A DNA stretch of 64,000 nt from JAAZHD01 sp012510895 (lineage in GTDB: Bacteria > Bacillota > Clostridia > Caldicoprobacterales > DTU083), in contig JBMNJC010000028.1 of NCBI GenBank assembly GCA_050951465.1, positions 62,001 to 126,000 on the forward strand, read 5' to 3'. A model generated the notes under the pieces. It had not been told where the DNA came from. It ran no database searches and saw only the letters and a program-made list of their open reading frames with translations. A program made the position numbers and the translations under genes. Below, piece after piece: positions 17,027-26,678 of the stretch; within the stretch, counting starts at the first letter, position 1, and each line of letters begins with the position of its first letter.

Positions 17027-17674
17027 ATGAATAAAGCTGAACAGAACAGAATCAATGAGATACTTGGGCTTCTTGAAGAAAATTATAAAGGGGCAGGAAG
17101 TGAACTTAAATATAAAAACCCTTTTGAACTGTTGATAGCCACCATTTTGGCAGCTCAATGCACCGACAGGCAGGTAAATAAGGTTACGCCCGACCTTTTT
17201 GCAGAATATCCCGGGCCTGAAGAAATGATTACACTAACGGAGGAAGAACTGGGTGCTATTATTCACAGTTGCGGTTTTTATAAAACAAAAAGTCGAAATA
17301 TACTGCAGACATGCAGAATACTGCTGGCGGAATACGGCGGGCAAGTTCCGGATGATCTGGAATCTTTGACAAAGCTGCCTGGTGTAGGGAGAAAAACCGC
17401 AAATGTAGTTTTAAGCAACGCCTTCGGAAGAGATGCCATCGCTGTCGATACACATGTACACAGGGTTTCTAACAGGTTGGGTCTTGCCGATGCCAAAGAT
17501 GTATTAAACACTGAATTTCAGTTAATGGAGAATATACCGAAACATAAATGGTCGGCTGCCCATCACTGGCTGATTTTTCACGGCCGCAGGGTATGCAAGG
17601 CAAGAAAGCCTGACTGTGAAAATTGTTTTCTGCAGCATCTCTGTAAATATCGGAATAAAAACCTGAACGCATAG
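17027..17674 (+). CDS. nth: Endonuclease III (DNA glycosylase/AP lyase)
   Basis: 215 aa. Removes oxidised pyrimidines and cleaves abasic sites in base excision repair. Helix-hairpin-helix LPGVGRKTANV with catalytic Lys, catalytic Asp in VDTHVHRV, and C-terminal Fe-S ligands C-x6-C-x2-C-x5-C (CKARKPDC, ENC, FLQHLC). Length is typical (~210 aa). The AUG has no ribosome site directly before it: GAGGA is 32 bases upstream, separated by a small palindrome flanked by GAATA repeats. A -10 TATAAT near 16936 lies in the upstream gap. Confidence 0.96.
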   Translation: MNKAEQNRINEILGLLEENYKGAGSELKYKNPFELLIATILAAQCTDRQVNKVTPDLFAEYPGPEEMITLTEEELGAIIHSCGFYKTKSRNILQTCRILLAEYGGQVPDDLESLTKLPGVGRKTANVVLSNAFGRDAIAVDTHVHRVSNRLGLADAKDVLNTEFQLMENIPKHKWSAAHHWLIFHGRRVCKARKPDCENCFLQHLCKYRNKNLNA

Positions 17675-17730
17675 TTATATAAGCATTTAAAAAGCATAGG
17701 ATGTATATAAAAACGGAAGGAAGAACCGCT

Positions 17731-18561
17731 ATGAGAGTATTTGGGCTTGTAGGTTCCAGCGGTACAGGGAAGAGCTATCAATCCATAGGGCTGGCTATGG
17801 AAATGGGCATTTCTTACATTATTGATGACGGGTTGCTGATTAAAGGCACCAGGATTCTAGCCGGTACCTCTGCTAAAAAAGAAGCCACAAAAATCGCTGC
17901 TATACGCAGGGCCGTATTTATGGATCCTGATCATGCTAAACAAGTTAAAGAAGCGATTCGGGAAGAGTCTCCCGAATCCTTGCTTATTCTGGGCACTTCC
18001 ATCTCCATGATTGAAAGAATAATACAGCACCTGGAATTGCCTTGTGCAGAGAAAATTATTCATATTGAAGATATCACAAGCCATGAAGACATCGAATTGG
18101 CCAGGAAACAGCGAAGAGAAGAAGGCAAGCATATTATACCCGTCCCGACTTTTGAGGTCAGAAAGGATTTTTCCGGCTTCTTTATTGACCCCCTTCGCAT
18201 TTTCAGAGTATGGGGGAAAGGAAGACATTTACAGACATTGGAGAAAACTGTAGTAAGGCCTACCTACAGCTATTTTGGGAAATTTTTCATTTCGGATTCC
18301 GCTATAGAATCCATTGCTGCTTATAATGCACAGAATATTTCAGGTGTAAGCAGGGTTCTTCGCTCTGAAGTGCAAAGCCGGGAAGATGGAATAGTTATAG
18401 AACTTGAGATCTCTTTAGTATACGGGAACCCAATCCATAAAGTGATGGAAGAAATACAGGAGAATGTGGTCGAGCAAATCGGATATACCACAGGTTTGAA
18501 TATTAACGCGGTCAATGTAACTGCCAGAAGGCTGGTATATTTTCCTGCAGATAAAAACTGA
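17731..18561 (+). CDS. P-loop NTPase fused to Asp23/Gls24 domain
   Basis: 276 aa. ATG 17731 is chosen because GGAAGGAAG precedes it (an ATG at 17701 has no RBS). N-terminus: Walker A GSSGTGKS (residues 8-15) and a kinase-like region with DDGLLIKG; the middle includes EDITSHEDIELARKQRR and FEVRKDF. The C-terminal ~100 residues match the Asp23/Gls24 envelope-stress domain (VRPTYSYFGKFFIS..., GVSRV, VIELEISLVYG, VEQIGYTTGLNINAVNVTA). Thus a nucleotide-binding protein with an Asp23 tail, of unknown function. It follows nth by 56 bases. Confidence 0.82.
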   Translation: MRVFGLVGSSGTGKSYQSIGLAMEMGISYIIDDGLLIKGTRILAGTSAKKEATKIAAIRRAVFMDPDHAKQVKEAIREESPESLLILGTSISMIERIIQHLELPCAEKIIHIEDITSHEDIELARKQRREEGKHIIPVPTFEVRKDFSGFFIDPLRIFRVWGKGRHLQTLEKTVVRPTYSYFGKFFISDSAIESIAAYNAQNISGVSRVLRSEVQSREDGIVIELEISLVYGNPIHKVMEEIQENVVEQIGYTTGLNINAVNVTARRLVYFPADKN

Positions 18562-18583
18562 GGAATAGAAAGGGGATTGATCC

Positions 18584-19687
18584 ATGAGCAATACAATCAG
18601 TGTTAAAGATTTACTGAAATCCAGAAATCTTCCTGAATTATTGAAATTCCAGGATGATACCCCCGTATGCTTCAGGGACGATTGGGAGAGACGACGAAGG
18701 GAAATATTGGAGATTCTAAGTTATGAGGAGTATGGTATAAGGCCTTCGGACCCCTTATCCGTATCTGCTGTTATCGATGACAGTGATGAGCATGCCTATG
18801 CAGGTAAGGTTCTGGAGCAGCATTTCACTTTGTCTGTAGAAATGGAGAAAGGCACCTTTTCATTTCCTATGCACCTATTTATACCGAAGAGTGTTCCTAG
18901 TCCGATGACAATTGTGTATATTGCATTTCGCCCCAATATGCCGGATCGGTATTTTCCCATAGAGGAGATAACTGATGAGGGTTTTGCAATGGCAATGTTT
19001 TGTTATGAAGACGTTGTTCCGGACCGGGAAGATGATTTTACGAAAGGGTTGGCCAAATATCTGATAGAATCAGGCAAGCGGGCGCCTAAGGATCCGGGCA
19101 AGCTGATGATGTGGGCTTGGGCGGCTTCGCGAGTGGCTGATTATTTACAGACCAGGAATGACATTGATACAAAAAATCTGGCAGTGATGGGACACTCAAG
19201 ATTGGGGAAAACATCTCTGGTTGCTGCTGCCTATGATGAACGCTTTACCTTTGTTTTTCCGAATAACTCAGGTTGTTCCGGCGATTCCATATCCAGAGGT
19301 AAAGATGGAGAGTCTCTAGAGAGAATAACAAATGTGTTTCCCTATTGGTTCTGCCTGGATTATGGAAAGTATGCCGGGAAGGAGGAAGAAATGCCCTTTG
19401 ATCAGCATTTTCTGATTGCTGCTATTGCACCAAGATTTGTTTGCGGCGGTGGTGCGGTGGAGGATACATGGGCAGACCCTGACAGTCAATATCTGGCATA
19501 TGTTGCTGCAGACGAGGTTTACCGCTTTCTGGGGTATAAGGGATTTATACATCCTGATAGAATGCCTCGACCGGGCGACGTTTTTCACGAAGGACGTTTA
19601 GGCTTTCACCTGCGTTCCGGAAGACATTATCACAGCCGTTATGATTGGCAGCAGTATATGGCATTCATGAAAAAACACAGAATTTAA
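18584..19687 (+). CDS. Alpha/beta-hydrolase esterase, CE15 (glucuronoyl esterase)-like
   Basis: 367 aa, no signal peptide. MGHSRLGKTSL is the nucleophile elbow typical of CE15/acetyl-xylan-esterase-like hydrolases (GxSRxGK, Ser nucleophile). The C-terminal GFHLRSGRHYHS supplies the likely catalytic His, and NNSGCSGDS plus FPYWFC lie between them as in CE15. CE15 members cleave ester bonds between glucuronoyl groups and lignin alcohols, but cytoplasmic members may act on smaller sugar esters. ATG 18584 follows AAAGGGGATTG, 23 bases after the P-loop gene. Followed by a strong terminator. Confidence 0.78.
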   Translation: MSNTISVKDLLKSRNLPELLKFQDDTPVCFRDDWERRRREILEILSYEEYGIRPSDPLSVSAVIDDSDEHAYAGKVLEQHFTLSVEMEKGTFSFPMHLFIPKSVPSPMTIVYIAFRPNMPDRYFPIEEITDEGFAMAMFCYEDVVPDREDDFTKGLAKYLIESGKRAPKDPGKLMMWAWAASRVADYLQTRNDIDTKNLAVMGHSRLGKTSLVAAAYDERFTFVFPNNSGCSGDSISRGKDGESLERITNVFPYWFCLDYGKYAGKEEEMPFDQHFLIAAIAPRFVCGGGAVEDTWADPDSQYLAYVAADEVYRFLGYKGFIHPDRMPRPGDVFHEGRLGFHLRSGRHYHSRYDWQQYMAFMKKHRI

Positions 19688-19781
19688 AATTATTTAAATT
19701 GTTTTATGTTGAATCAAATGTTTATATACTATACTGACTATGAAATAAACTTGTAAATAACGAAGAGAAATTAATCTACAA

Positions 19782-19820
19782 AAGAACTCCGTTATGGTAT
19801 AATCCATAAAGGAGTTTTTC
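19782..19820 (+). terminator. Rho-independent terminator after the esterase gene
   Basis: Long stem AACTCC.TTATGG / CCATAA.GGAGTT with a short TATAAT loop and a TTTTT tail. Confidence 0.85.
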
Positions 19821-19890
19821 TAATTGAGAATTATTTTAAATTTAGACTAAGTCTCTGAGTTATATATTTTATATACACTATGGAGGATGT

Positions 19891-21228
19891 ATGAGGAGTT
19901 TCTTATTAGGCTGGCAGACTTATTTATATCAGTTGTTTAATAAAAAAGAGGAATATGCTGAAAATCGGCTTTATATCATATCTTCCAATTATGCCGCAGG
20001 GGTAGCAGGCAATCTTATCGGAGGTAACTTTTTTACTGGCCTGCTGTTATTGCTGCAAGCTGATGATGCATTCATAGGACTTGTAACCATGTTGACTATG
20101 TTCAGCAATATGATGCAGGTTCTTGCTCCCTTGCTTCTGGAAAGATTTTCAGAGCGGAAGAAAATCCTTGTTATTGGCAGGGTTATTACTCATTTCTTAA
20201 ATATTATTATGATCAGTATTATACCGCTGACCGGTTATGCAAATTCCATTAAGCTGGCTATGATCCTGGTGGTTGTTTTGCTTGTCAACCTGATCAATGC
20301 CATGCTGTCGCCCGGTTATCAGATTTGGCATATAAAAAGCATACCTAATGATCTGAGATCCCGTTATTTTTCCTTCATGCAAATTAGCAACGGTATTCTG
20401 ATTTATTCTGTAGTCCTACTTTCCAGCCGGCTGGTGGACTATTTTAAGCAAGGAGGCAATGAATTAACCGGACTATTGATTCTGCGTGCAATAGCCTTGG
20501 TTTTAGCTGTGGTTGATGTAGTTTTATTGAACAGAATCAGGGAATATCCTGTGTCCAACAGAAAGGTAAAGTTAAAAGAGGTGTTGTTCAGCCCTTTTAG
20601 GGAAAAGAAGTATCTGGCAACTGTATTGATGGCCTGCATATGGAGTTTTGCTGCTAATATCCCAGGTTCTTACTATAACGTGTATCTGTTGAGAGAATTG
20701 AACATATCTTATTCATTTCTGAATATGGTGAACATGGTCAGCCTGCCTATACTGATGATTGTCATGCCTGTCTGGAGAAGAAGGATCGATTCCACTTCCT
20801 GGTTCCGTACTCTCTATGTAAGTATTGGCCTGTATATCGTTCATTATATTGGTTTGGCGTTTGTTACAGCAAAGACTTTATACCTGTATCCGCTTTTCCT
20901 CTTATATGCTTTTATGATATCGCCCGGAATCAACCTGGTTTTCTCCAATCTTCCTTATATTAACATGCCTGAGGAAAATCAGACCAATTTTCTTGGATTC
21001 TATGCAACTATGAACAATTTTGCAGGTTTTTTAGGCGTGTCTCTGGGACGGCAATTTATAACTATGACAGGAGACCTTAAGCTGACAATAGGCAGAACAG
21101 TTATGGGTAATAAGCAGCTTATTCTGTTACTGACAGCGGTTTTCATGATGATGGGCGTCTTCGTCATATACCGTTTGGCTAAGAAAGCGACAGCCGAAGA
21201 ACAGACAGAGGAGCAGGCAATCCTTTGA
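19891..21228 (+). CDS. Major facilitator superfamily (MFS) transporter
   Basis: 445 aa with about 12 hydrophobic segments and a central basic loop (NRIREYPVSNRKVKLKE), fitting an MFS secondary transporter. ATG 19891 follows GGAGGATGT. The signature loop between TM2 and TM3 (LLLERFSERKKIL) is present. Substrate unknown; adjacent genes are an esterase and a DMT-family exporter. The gene converges on the DMT gene with only 12 bases between stop codons and no obvious terminator. Confidence 0.88.
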   Translation: MRSFLLGWQTYLYQLFNKKEEYAENRLYIISSNYAAGVAGNLIGGNFFTGLLLLLQADDAFIGLVTMLTMFSNMMQVLAPLLLERFSERKKILVIGRVITHFLNIIMISIIPLTGYANSIKLAMILVVVLLVNLINAMLSPGYQIWHIKSIPNDLRSRYFSFMQISNGILIYSVVLLSSRLVDYFKQGGNELTGLLILRAIALVLAVVDVVLLNRIREYPVSNRKVKLKEVLFSPFREKKYLATVLMACIWSFAANIPGSYYNVYLLRELNISYSFLNMVNMVSLPILMIVMPVWRRRIDSTSWFRTLYVSIGLYIVHYIGLAFVTAKTLYLYPLFLLYAFMISPGINLVFSNLPYINMPEENQTNFLGFYATMNNFAGFLGVSLGRQFITMTGDLKLTIGRTVMGNKQLILLLTAVFMMMGVFVIYRLAKKATAEEQTEEQAIL

Positions 21229-21240
21229 TGGTTTCCACCA

Positions 21241-22101
21241 TCAGGATCCATGCTCCTGAAATAACTCCGGCGCCAAGGGTTTTTTTGGTTTCATGCATCC
21301 TATTGTAACTGCAGCCAGAACAACAATTCCACCCAATATGGACATTGGGCCGGGCAGTTCACCAATGGTCAGGAATACCCATAATGGATTGAGCAAAGGC
21401 TCGATAAGGCCAAGAAAGGTGGATTCCAATGCTGTAATATGTTTTATAGCCAGGGAGAATAAAATATAGGGAAGTCCCAGTTGAAATATTCCAAGCAGAC
21501 CAATTCCGACCCAGCTTTGCCTGTCGGGCACATTTAGTATCATAAAGGGCAGGGTTGCCAGAATTGTCAAAACACATCCCCAGAAAACATTCTCCAAGGG
21601 GTCCGCATCTTTTTGTTTCCGCATAAATATGACATTGAAGGCCATTGCAATACCGCTTAATATAGCGAGAATATTGCCTTTCATATTACCGGGGCTGATA
21701 TCATCCAGGAAAAACAGTGTCATTCCGAATATTACGAATACTATAACTATCCAGTCTCTAGCAACTGCTTTTTCCTTTAACAGCCACATGCCCAATACGG
21801 CTACATATATCGGCGCAGTATACTGAAGCAGAATTGCATTTGCAGCAGTGGTTTCCTTAGCTGCCCATACATAAAGAATAACCATGAATGTATAGGATAT
21901 TGCTCCGAGTACTTTATTCAAGGTAAACTTAAATGCAGATTTTTTGATAAAAAATGAAATTAAAAGAACGGCAAATATACTCCGGTAACCTGATATTGCA
22001 ATTGGATTCAGATCAATTAACTTGATCATCATTCCTCCGGTACTCCATAATATTGCCGTAGAAAACATTAAAAAGATAGATTTCCTTTTATTTTTATCCA
22101 T
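21241..22101 (-). CDS. EamA/DMT family transporter
   Basis: 286 aa, ten predicted transmembrane segments in two EamA repeats (STGGMMIKLIDLNPIAISGYRS in the first, ALESTFLGLIEPLLNP in the second). Members of the drug/metabolite transporter superfamily usually export amino acids or metabolites. ATG 22101 follows GAAGAGGTG. Convergent with the MFS gene. Substrate not inferable. Confidence 0.88.
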   Translation of the reverse strand: MDKNKRKSIFLMFSTAILWSTGGMMIKLIDLNPIAISGYRSIFAVLLISFFIKKSAFKFTLNKVLGAISYTFMVILYVWAAKETTAANAILLQYTAPIYVAVLGMWLLKEKAVARDWIVIVFVIFGMTLFFLDDISPGNMKGNILAILSGIAMAFNVIFMRKQKDADPLENVFWGCVLTILATLPFMILNVPDRQSWVGIGLLGIFQLGLPYILFSLAIKHITALESTFLGLIEPLLNPLWVFLTIGELPGPMSILGGIVVLAAVTIGCMKPKKPLAPELFQEHGS

Positions 22102-22370
22102 GATGCACCTCTTCCGCTGTTAAAGCTGTCTCATGCCGCTTTTTTTACTGTATAAACAGATCCTGCCAAATGTAATAAGAACTCTAACCATTTTAGTCTT
22201 TTATGTTGGAAGAGTCAATCACTTAAGATGACATAAAAATGATTTTGGCGTGGTATAGTTGTCAAGTTAAAAACAATAAAACATTGTATACTGAATGTAA
22301 GTCTCATAATATGTTGCAGAAAAAACATATAATGACATGAAATTCCAATAGATATAAGGGGGTCAGTTAT

Positions 22371-23393
22371 ATGATAAAAATCGGTCAGATCGGAATGGCA
22401 CATGATCACGCCGAGGGAAAAATGAGTTGTGTGCGTAAGTTTCCGAAAGTTTTCGAGGTAGTGGGCATTGCGGAAGAAAACCCGGAGATTCTCGACAGAT
22501 TTGGCAGCCGGGACTGTTATCGGGATATACCCCTAATGAGTGTTGATGATTTGCTTAACATTAAGGGGCTGGATGCAGTGATGGTTGAAACGGATGAACT
22601 GTCACTGGTACATTTTGCACAAAAATGCATCAACAGGAATATTCATGTGCACCTTGACAAGCCAGCCGGAGGAAATGTTGAGGATTTTGAGCTTTTGCTT
22701 CGTACTGCTAAACGCAAGAACCTTAAAGTTCAGCTTGCCTATATGTACAGATATAATCCTGCGGTGCAATATTGTGCAAATGCGGTTAAGAGCGGTAAAT
22801 TGGGTGAAATCTTCCGGGCACAGGCCATTATGAATACATATCATCCTCCGGAAAAACGTGCATGGATGAAACCCTTCCCTGGAGGAAACATGTTTTTCTT
22901 AGGCTGCCATATGGTTGACCTGGTAATAATGATGATGGGCATTCCGGAAAAAATTGTTCCATTCTGCAAATCCACTCTCTTTGATGGGGTAGAAGTTGTA
23001 GATACCGGTTTTGCGGTGTTTGAATACAAGCGGGGAGTTGCAACTGCTGAAGCCTCGTCAAATGATATCAACGGTTATGGACGCAGGTCTCTTCTTGTAT
23101 GCGGCAGCAAGGGAACAATAGAAATCAGGCCGCTTGAAGATAGTTACACCTGCCAGCCTGTGCTGACACTTTCTTTGAAAGAAATGACAGAAGGCAGAGA
23201 GTATACCGACTGCAAGTGCCTTGTTCCCATGCCTCCTGTAACCGGACGATATGATGCAATGATGCTTGATTTTGCCAGGATGATAGAGGAAGGCAGAGAT
23301 AATCCGTATACCTACGAATATGAGCTTTTGGTTCAGAAAGCCGTTCTGGCAGCTTGCGGCTTGCCCGTTAAAGTGGAATATAGCGATATTTAG
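22371..23393 (+). CDS. Gfo/Idh/MocA family NAD(P)-dependent oxidoreductase
   Basis: 340 aa. N-terminal Rossmann domain with IGQIGMAHDHAEGK in place of the usual GxGxxG (atypical), HLDKPAG as the EKP signature (catalytic Lys), and a C-terminal Gfo/Idh/MocA beta-sheet domain (LGEIFRAQAIMNTYHPP, GGNMFFLGCHMVDL with conserved His). Acts on sugars or inositol-type polyols; substrate unknown. ATG 22371 follows AGGGGGTCAG. First gene of a three-gene run with the SDR (16 bases) and MDR genes, suggesting a joint sugar-oxidation or epimerisation path. Confidence 0.88.
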   Translation: MIKIGQIGMAHDHAEGKMSCVRKFPKVFEVVGIAEENPEILDRFGSRDCYRDIPLMSVDDLLNIKGLDAVMVETDELSLVHFAQKCINRNIHVHLDKPAGGNVEDFELLLRTAKRKNLKVQLAYMYRYNPAVQYCANAVKSGKLGEIFRAQAIMNTYHPPEKRAWMKPFPGGNMFFLGCHMVDLVIMMMGIPEKIVPFCKSTLFDGVEVVDTGFAVFEYKRGVATAEASSNDINGYGRRSLLVCGSKGTIEIRPLEDSYTCQPVLTLSLKEMTEGREYTDCKCLVPMPPVTGRYDAMMLDFARMIEEGRDNPYTYEYELLVQKAVLAACGLPVKVEYSDI

Positions 23394-23408
23394 GGGAGGT
23401 AAAAGAAA

Positions 23409-24419
23409 ATGATATCGAAACGCAAGAAAAAGATATTGGTTCTGGGAGGAACCGGTACAATGGGCGTTTATCTGGTTCCGGAGCTTGCAGATATGGGGTA
23501 TCAGGTCAATGTCGTTTCACTGGATAATGTTCTAAGTAATAATCCGAGCATTACTTATGTACAGGCGGATGCAAAGGATATTTCATTTTTGCACAGCTTG
23601 TTGCAGGATGAATATGATGCAATTGTTGACTTTTTGATTTATTCTACAAAAGAATTCTCAGATAAATATGAAATGATGCTGAGCAGTACGGATCATTATA
23701 TTTTCTTATCATCATACAGGGTATATGCTGATAGTGCTGTGCCTATAAAAGAAGATTCACCCCGGCTCCTTGACGTGTCCGATGACAAAGAGTTTCTGGC
23801 TACCGAAGACTATTCACTGTATAAGGCGCGACAGGAAGATATTTTAAAAGCTTCAAAGTATGACAACTGGACTATAGTCCGTCCTGCTGTCACATATTCC
23901 AAATTCCGATACCAGCTGGTGACCCTGGAAGCAAATACAGTTATATACAGGGCAATGAATAAGCTGCCGGTGCTTTTGCCAAAGGAAGCAATGCCCATTT
24001 ATGGCACAATGAGCTGGGCAGGTGACGTAGCCAGAATGATTTCCCGTCTTATTCTGAATCCGGATGCATTAAGGGAAACCTATACCGTGTCGACTGCAGA
24101 GCATCATACCTGGGAAGAAATTGCGAATTTCTATAAGGAACTTATTGGCCTGGAGTACATAACCATCGACACAGAAACATATCTTGGCTTTTTTGATCCA
24201 TCCCATGCCAGAGGGGCAAGATATCAGCTTATGTATGACAGATGCTTTAACAGAATTATTGACAATACTAAAATACTTTATGCAACCGGACTTAAGCAGT
24301 CGGACTTAATGCCGCTTAAAGCCGGACTTAAAAAAGAATTATCCGCGCTTCCCAAAGATACTGTGTGGAGCCGGAGTACCATAAGCGAAAGAATGGATGA
24401 ATTCCTTAAAGGCCGTTAA
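23409..24419 (+). CDS. Extended SDR (NAD-dependent epimerase/dehydratase-like)
   Basis: 336 aa. N-terminal LVLGGTGTMGVYLVPEL is the nucleotide-binding motif (GGTGxxG); VDFLIYSTKEF, FLSSYRVYAD and YSLYKARQED give the Ser-Tyr-x3-Lys type catalytic core of extended SDRs. C-terminal region with GTMSWAGDVARMI fits nucleotide-sugar or sugar dehydratase/epimerases. ATG follows AGGGGAGG. Belongs to the 22371-25484 cluster; it is read just after the oxidoreductase and before an MDR dehydrogenase. Confidence 0.86.
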   Translation: MISKRKKKILVLGGTGTMGVYLVPELADMGYQVNVVSLDNVLSNNPSITYVQADAKDISFLHSLLQDEYDAIVDFLIYSTKEFSDKYEMMLSSTDHYIFLSSYRVYADSAVPIKEDSPRLLDVSDDKEFLATEDYSLYKARQEDILKASKYDNWTIVRPAVTYSKFRYQLVTLEANTVIYRAMNKLPVLLPKEAMPIYGTMSWAGDVARMISRLILNPDALRETYTVSTAEHHTWEEIANFYKELIGLEYITIDTETYLGFFDPSHARGARYQLMYDRCFNRIIDNTKILYATGLKQSDLMPLKAGLKKELSALPKDTVWSRSTISERMDEFLKGR

Positions 24420-24467
24420 TCTTTGCCATAACACAATAAAAGATATCAGAGAAAGGCGGTATTTAAG

Positions 24468-25484
24468 ATGAATATGAAAAAAATTGTGTTTACGGAAATT
24501 GGGAAAGCTGAACTTTGGGATGCAGATGTTTCTGCACCCGGAGCAGGCGTAGTATTGGTTGAAATGGCCTATACAGCTATCAGTGCCGGTACGGAACGGG
24601 CATGTCTTATGCGTCTTCCCAATACCGGCAACCCTCCAAACGGTCCTTATAAGCCTATGATACTTGGATACTCCGGTTCCGGTATAGTAAAGGCAATCGG
24701 CGAGGGTATAACCAGTGTGTCTGTAGGTGACAGGGTGTCGACTATTTGGGGTATTCACGCCCAGTATAACACCGTTCCGGAACGTAATGTCATAAGAATA
24801 AAAGATGATTCACTCGACTTAAAACACGCATCTTTTGCCTTTATAGGGACCTTTCCGGCGGCAGGTATACGTAAAACACGGCTGGAATTCGGTGAATCAG
24901 CTATGATATTTGGAATCGGGATTCTGGGCGCGTTTGCTGTTCAACTATGTCGATTGGCAGGGGCATTCCCTGTGATAGCCGCTGATTTGAGCGCTGAAAG
25001 ACGGAAGCTTGCCCTTGACCTGGGGGCAGATTATGCTTTTGATCCTGCAGCTGATGGTTTTATTGATTCAGTTATGGAAGTAACTGAAGGCATCGGCGCA
25101 AGAGTCATAATTGAAGTTACGGGGCAATCTGCGGCTCTTGAACAGGCTCTCTCCTGCGTTGCTCCTCTCGGGAGAATTTCTCTTTTAGGATGTACCCGGA
25201 TATCGAATACGCCCATCGATTTTTACCAGCTGGTACATCGTCCCGGTATTACAATAATAGGTGCGCATACTAATGCACGACCGAAGCTCGAGTCATATCC
25301 CCACTATTGGACTGAACGGGACGACTGCATTGCAATACTGAATTTCATGCAGCATGGCAGGCTGGATATGTATAAGCTCATATCAGAAGTTCATTCCCCG
25401 GAAGAGGCGCTGGAAGTTTATCGCAGATTGGCTGTAAATAAAGATTTTCCGGTAGGAGTTGTATTCGACTGGAAGAGATTATAG
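24468..25484 (+). CDS. Medium-chain (MDR/zinc-alcohol-dehydrogenase-like) oxidoreductase
   Basis: 338 aa. GroES-like N-terminal domain (AYTAISAGTERACL, ILGYSGSGIVKAIGEGI, GDRV) and Rossmann domain (FGIGILGAFAVQLCRLAGA, DLSAERRKLALDLGAD). The usual Zn-binding Cys/His (GHE.. motif) is absent from the visible catalytic site, where ISAGTERA occurs instead, as in the bi-domain/BchC-like MDR subgroup. ATG 24468 follows GAAAGGCGG. Last gene of the cluster; with the SDR and Gfo/Idh/MocA it probably oxidises a sugar-derived substrate that I cannot name. Confidence 0.85.
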   Translation: MNMKKIVFTEIGKAELWDADVSAPGAGVVLVEMAYTAISAGTERACLMRLPNTGNPPNGPYKPMILGYSGSGIVKAIGEGITSVSVGDRVSTIWGIHAQYNTVPERNVIRIKDDSLDLKHASFAFIGTFPAAGIRKTRLEFGESAMIFGIGILGAFAVQLCRLAGAFPVIAADLSAERRKLALDLGADYAFDPAADGFIDSVMEVTEGIGARVIIEVTGQSAALEQALSCVAPLGRISLLGCTRISNTPIDFYQLVHRPGITIIGAHTNARPKLESYPHYWTERDDCIAILNFMQHGRLDMYKLISEVHSPEEALEVYRRLAVNKDFPVGVVFDWKRL

Positions 25485-25571
25485 TATGGAACATAATTTA
25501 TCAAAAAAATTGTATAATACGATACCGCTAAAATCAGCAATCAATTAAACTAAGCTGTACATATTAAACAA

Positions 25572-25600
25572 TTGGTTTTGTTTTTTTATTCTGTTATAAT
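25572..25600 (+). promoter_or_regulatory. Sigma-A promoter of the second Gfo/Idh-M20 pair
   Basis: TTGGTT (25572-25577), 17-base spacer, TATAAT (25595-25600), 36 bases before the start codon; marks the two genes as a separate transcription unit. Confidence 0.65.
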
Positions 25601-25636
25601 TCATGTAAATTAAAAAATTTATTGGGGGGAATCAGG

Positions 25637-26662
25637 ATGTTAAAAACAGCAGTAATCGGGCTGGGCATGGGACTTAACTTTCATATTCCGCAGATAGTCA
25701 GTCATAAGAAATTTGAGCTGGCAGCTATTGCGGACGTTGATGAAGAGAAGTTAAGGATTGCTTCCGAGAAGTATAATGTACCAGGCTATACGGATGCATA
25801 TGAAATGATGGACACTGTTCCATTGGATCTGGTTGTAATTGCTTCACCCACTCAATTTCATGCACCTCATTCGATAGCGGCCATGGAGCGGGGTATCGAT
25901 GTATTTCTGGAAAAGCCCATGGCATCAACACTTGAAGAAGCAAAGGAAATATATGATGTTCATATTCGCACCGGGCGTAAAATCATGGTATATCAGCCTC
26001 ACCGGACATTTTCAGAAACCGTTGCAGCTAAAGCAATACTTGATAGCGGTATACTCGGCAGGGTTTACAGAATTACACGTTCTATACGTACATATTTTAA
26101 ACGCTCCAGCTGGCAGGCATATAAGAAAAACGGAGGGGGAACCCTTAATAACCATGGCTCACATTATATTGATCTTTTGTTGTATCTTGCTAAAGGCAAT
26201 GCGGTAAGTGTAAAATGTGAGCTTCAGCGCATTCTTGCAACCGGAGATGCAGATGATTGTGCAAGAATCCTTATGAAGACTGACAATGATATTGTTCTTG
26301 ATATAGATATGAATTTTGCATCCGCTTTTAATCCTAACGTATGGGAACTCTATGGAGATTTGGGAACTGCAGTACTGGTGCACCCCGAAAGCGGCAAACC
26401 CTTTTTCCGGGCACGGTATCTTGATCTGAAGTTTGCTCTGGAAGCACAAAAATATTATCCGTGCACCAATCCCCTGAATGACAATGCAGAGTATCCCTGG
26501 ATGATAAAAGATTTTGAAGTAGGCGATAACAGGTACGCGATCAATATATATGATAAATGTTATGAATACTTTAAGCTTAATCAGGAACCATTTGTACCAA
26601 TCACAGACACCCTTAAGGTAATGGATGTACTTAAGAGATGTCATGCAGACAGCATGTTTTAA
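25637..26662 (+). CDS. Gfo/Idh/MocA family oxidoreductase
   Basis: 341 aa. ATG 25637 is chosen over the TTG 15 bases upstream because GGGGGGAATCAGG lies between them as the ribosome site. N-terminal GLGMGLNFHIPQI is a Rossmann motif, EKPMA is the family signature Lys (VFLEKPMASTLEE), and GGGTLNNHGSHYIDLLLYL carries the catalytic His region. It is about as long as family members. Its partner is an M20 hydrolase 16 bases downstream, an uncommon pairing. Confidence 0.88.
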   Translation: MLKTAVIGLGMGLNFHIPQIVSHKKFELAAIADVDEEKLRIASEKYNVPGYTDAYEMMDTVPLDLVVIASPTQFHAPHSIAAMERGIDVFLEKPMASTLEEAKEIYDVHIRTGRKIMVYQPHRTFSETVAAKAILDSGILGRVYRITRSIRTYFKRSSWQAYKKNGGGTLNNHGSHYIDLLLYLAKGNAVSVKCELQRILATGDADDCARILMKTDNDIVLDIDMNFASAFNPNVWELYGDLGTAVLVHPESGKPFFRARYLDLKFALEAQKYYPCTNPLNDNAEYPWMIKDFEVGDNRYAINIYDKCYEYFKLNQEPFVPITDTLKVMDVLKRCHADSMF

Positions 26663-26678
26663 TGAGAGGAAGTATCAA

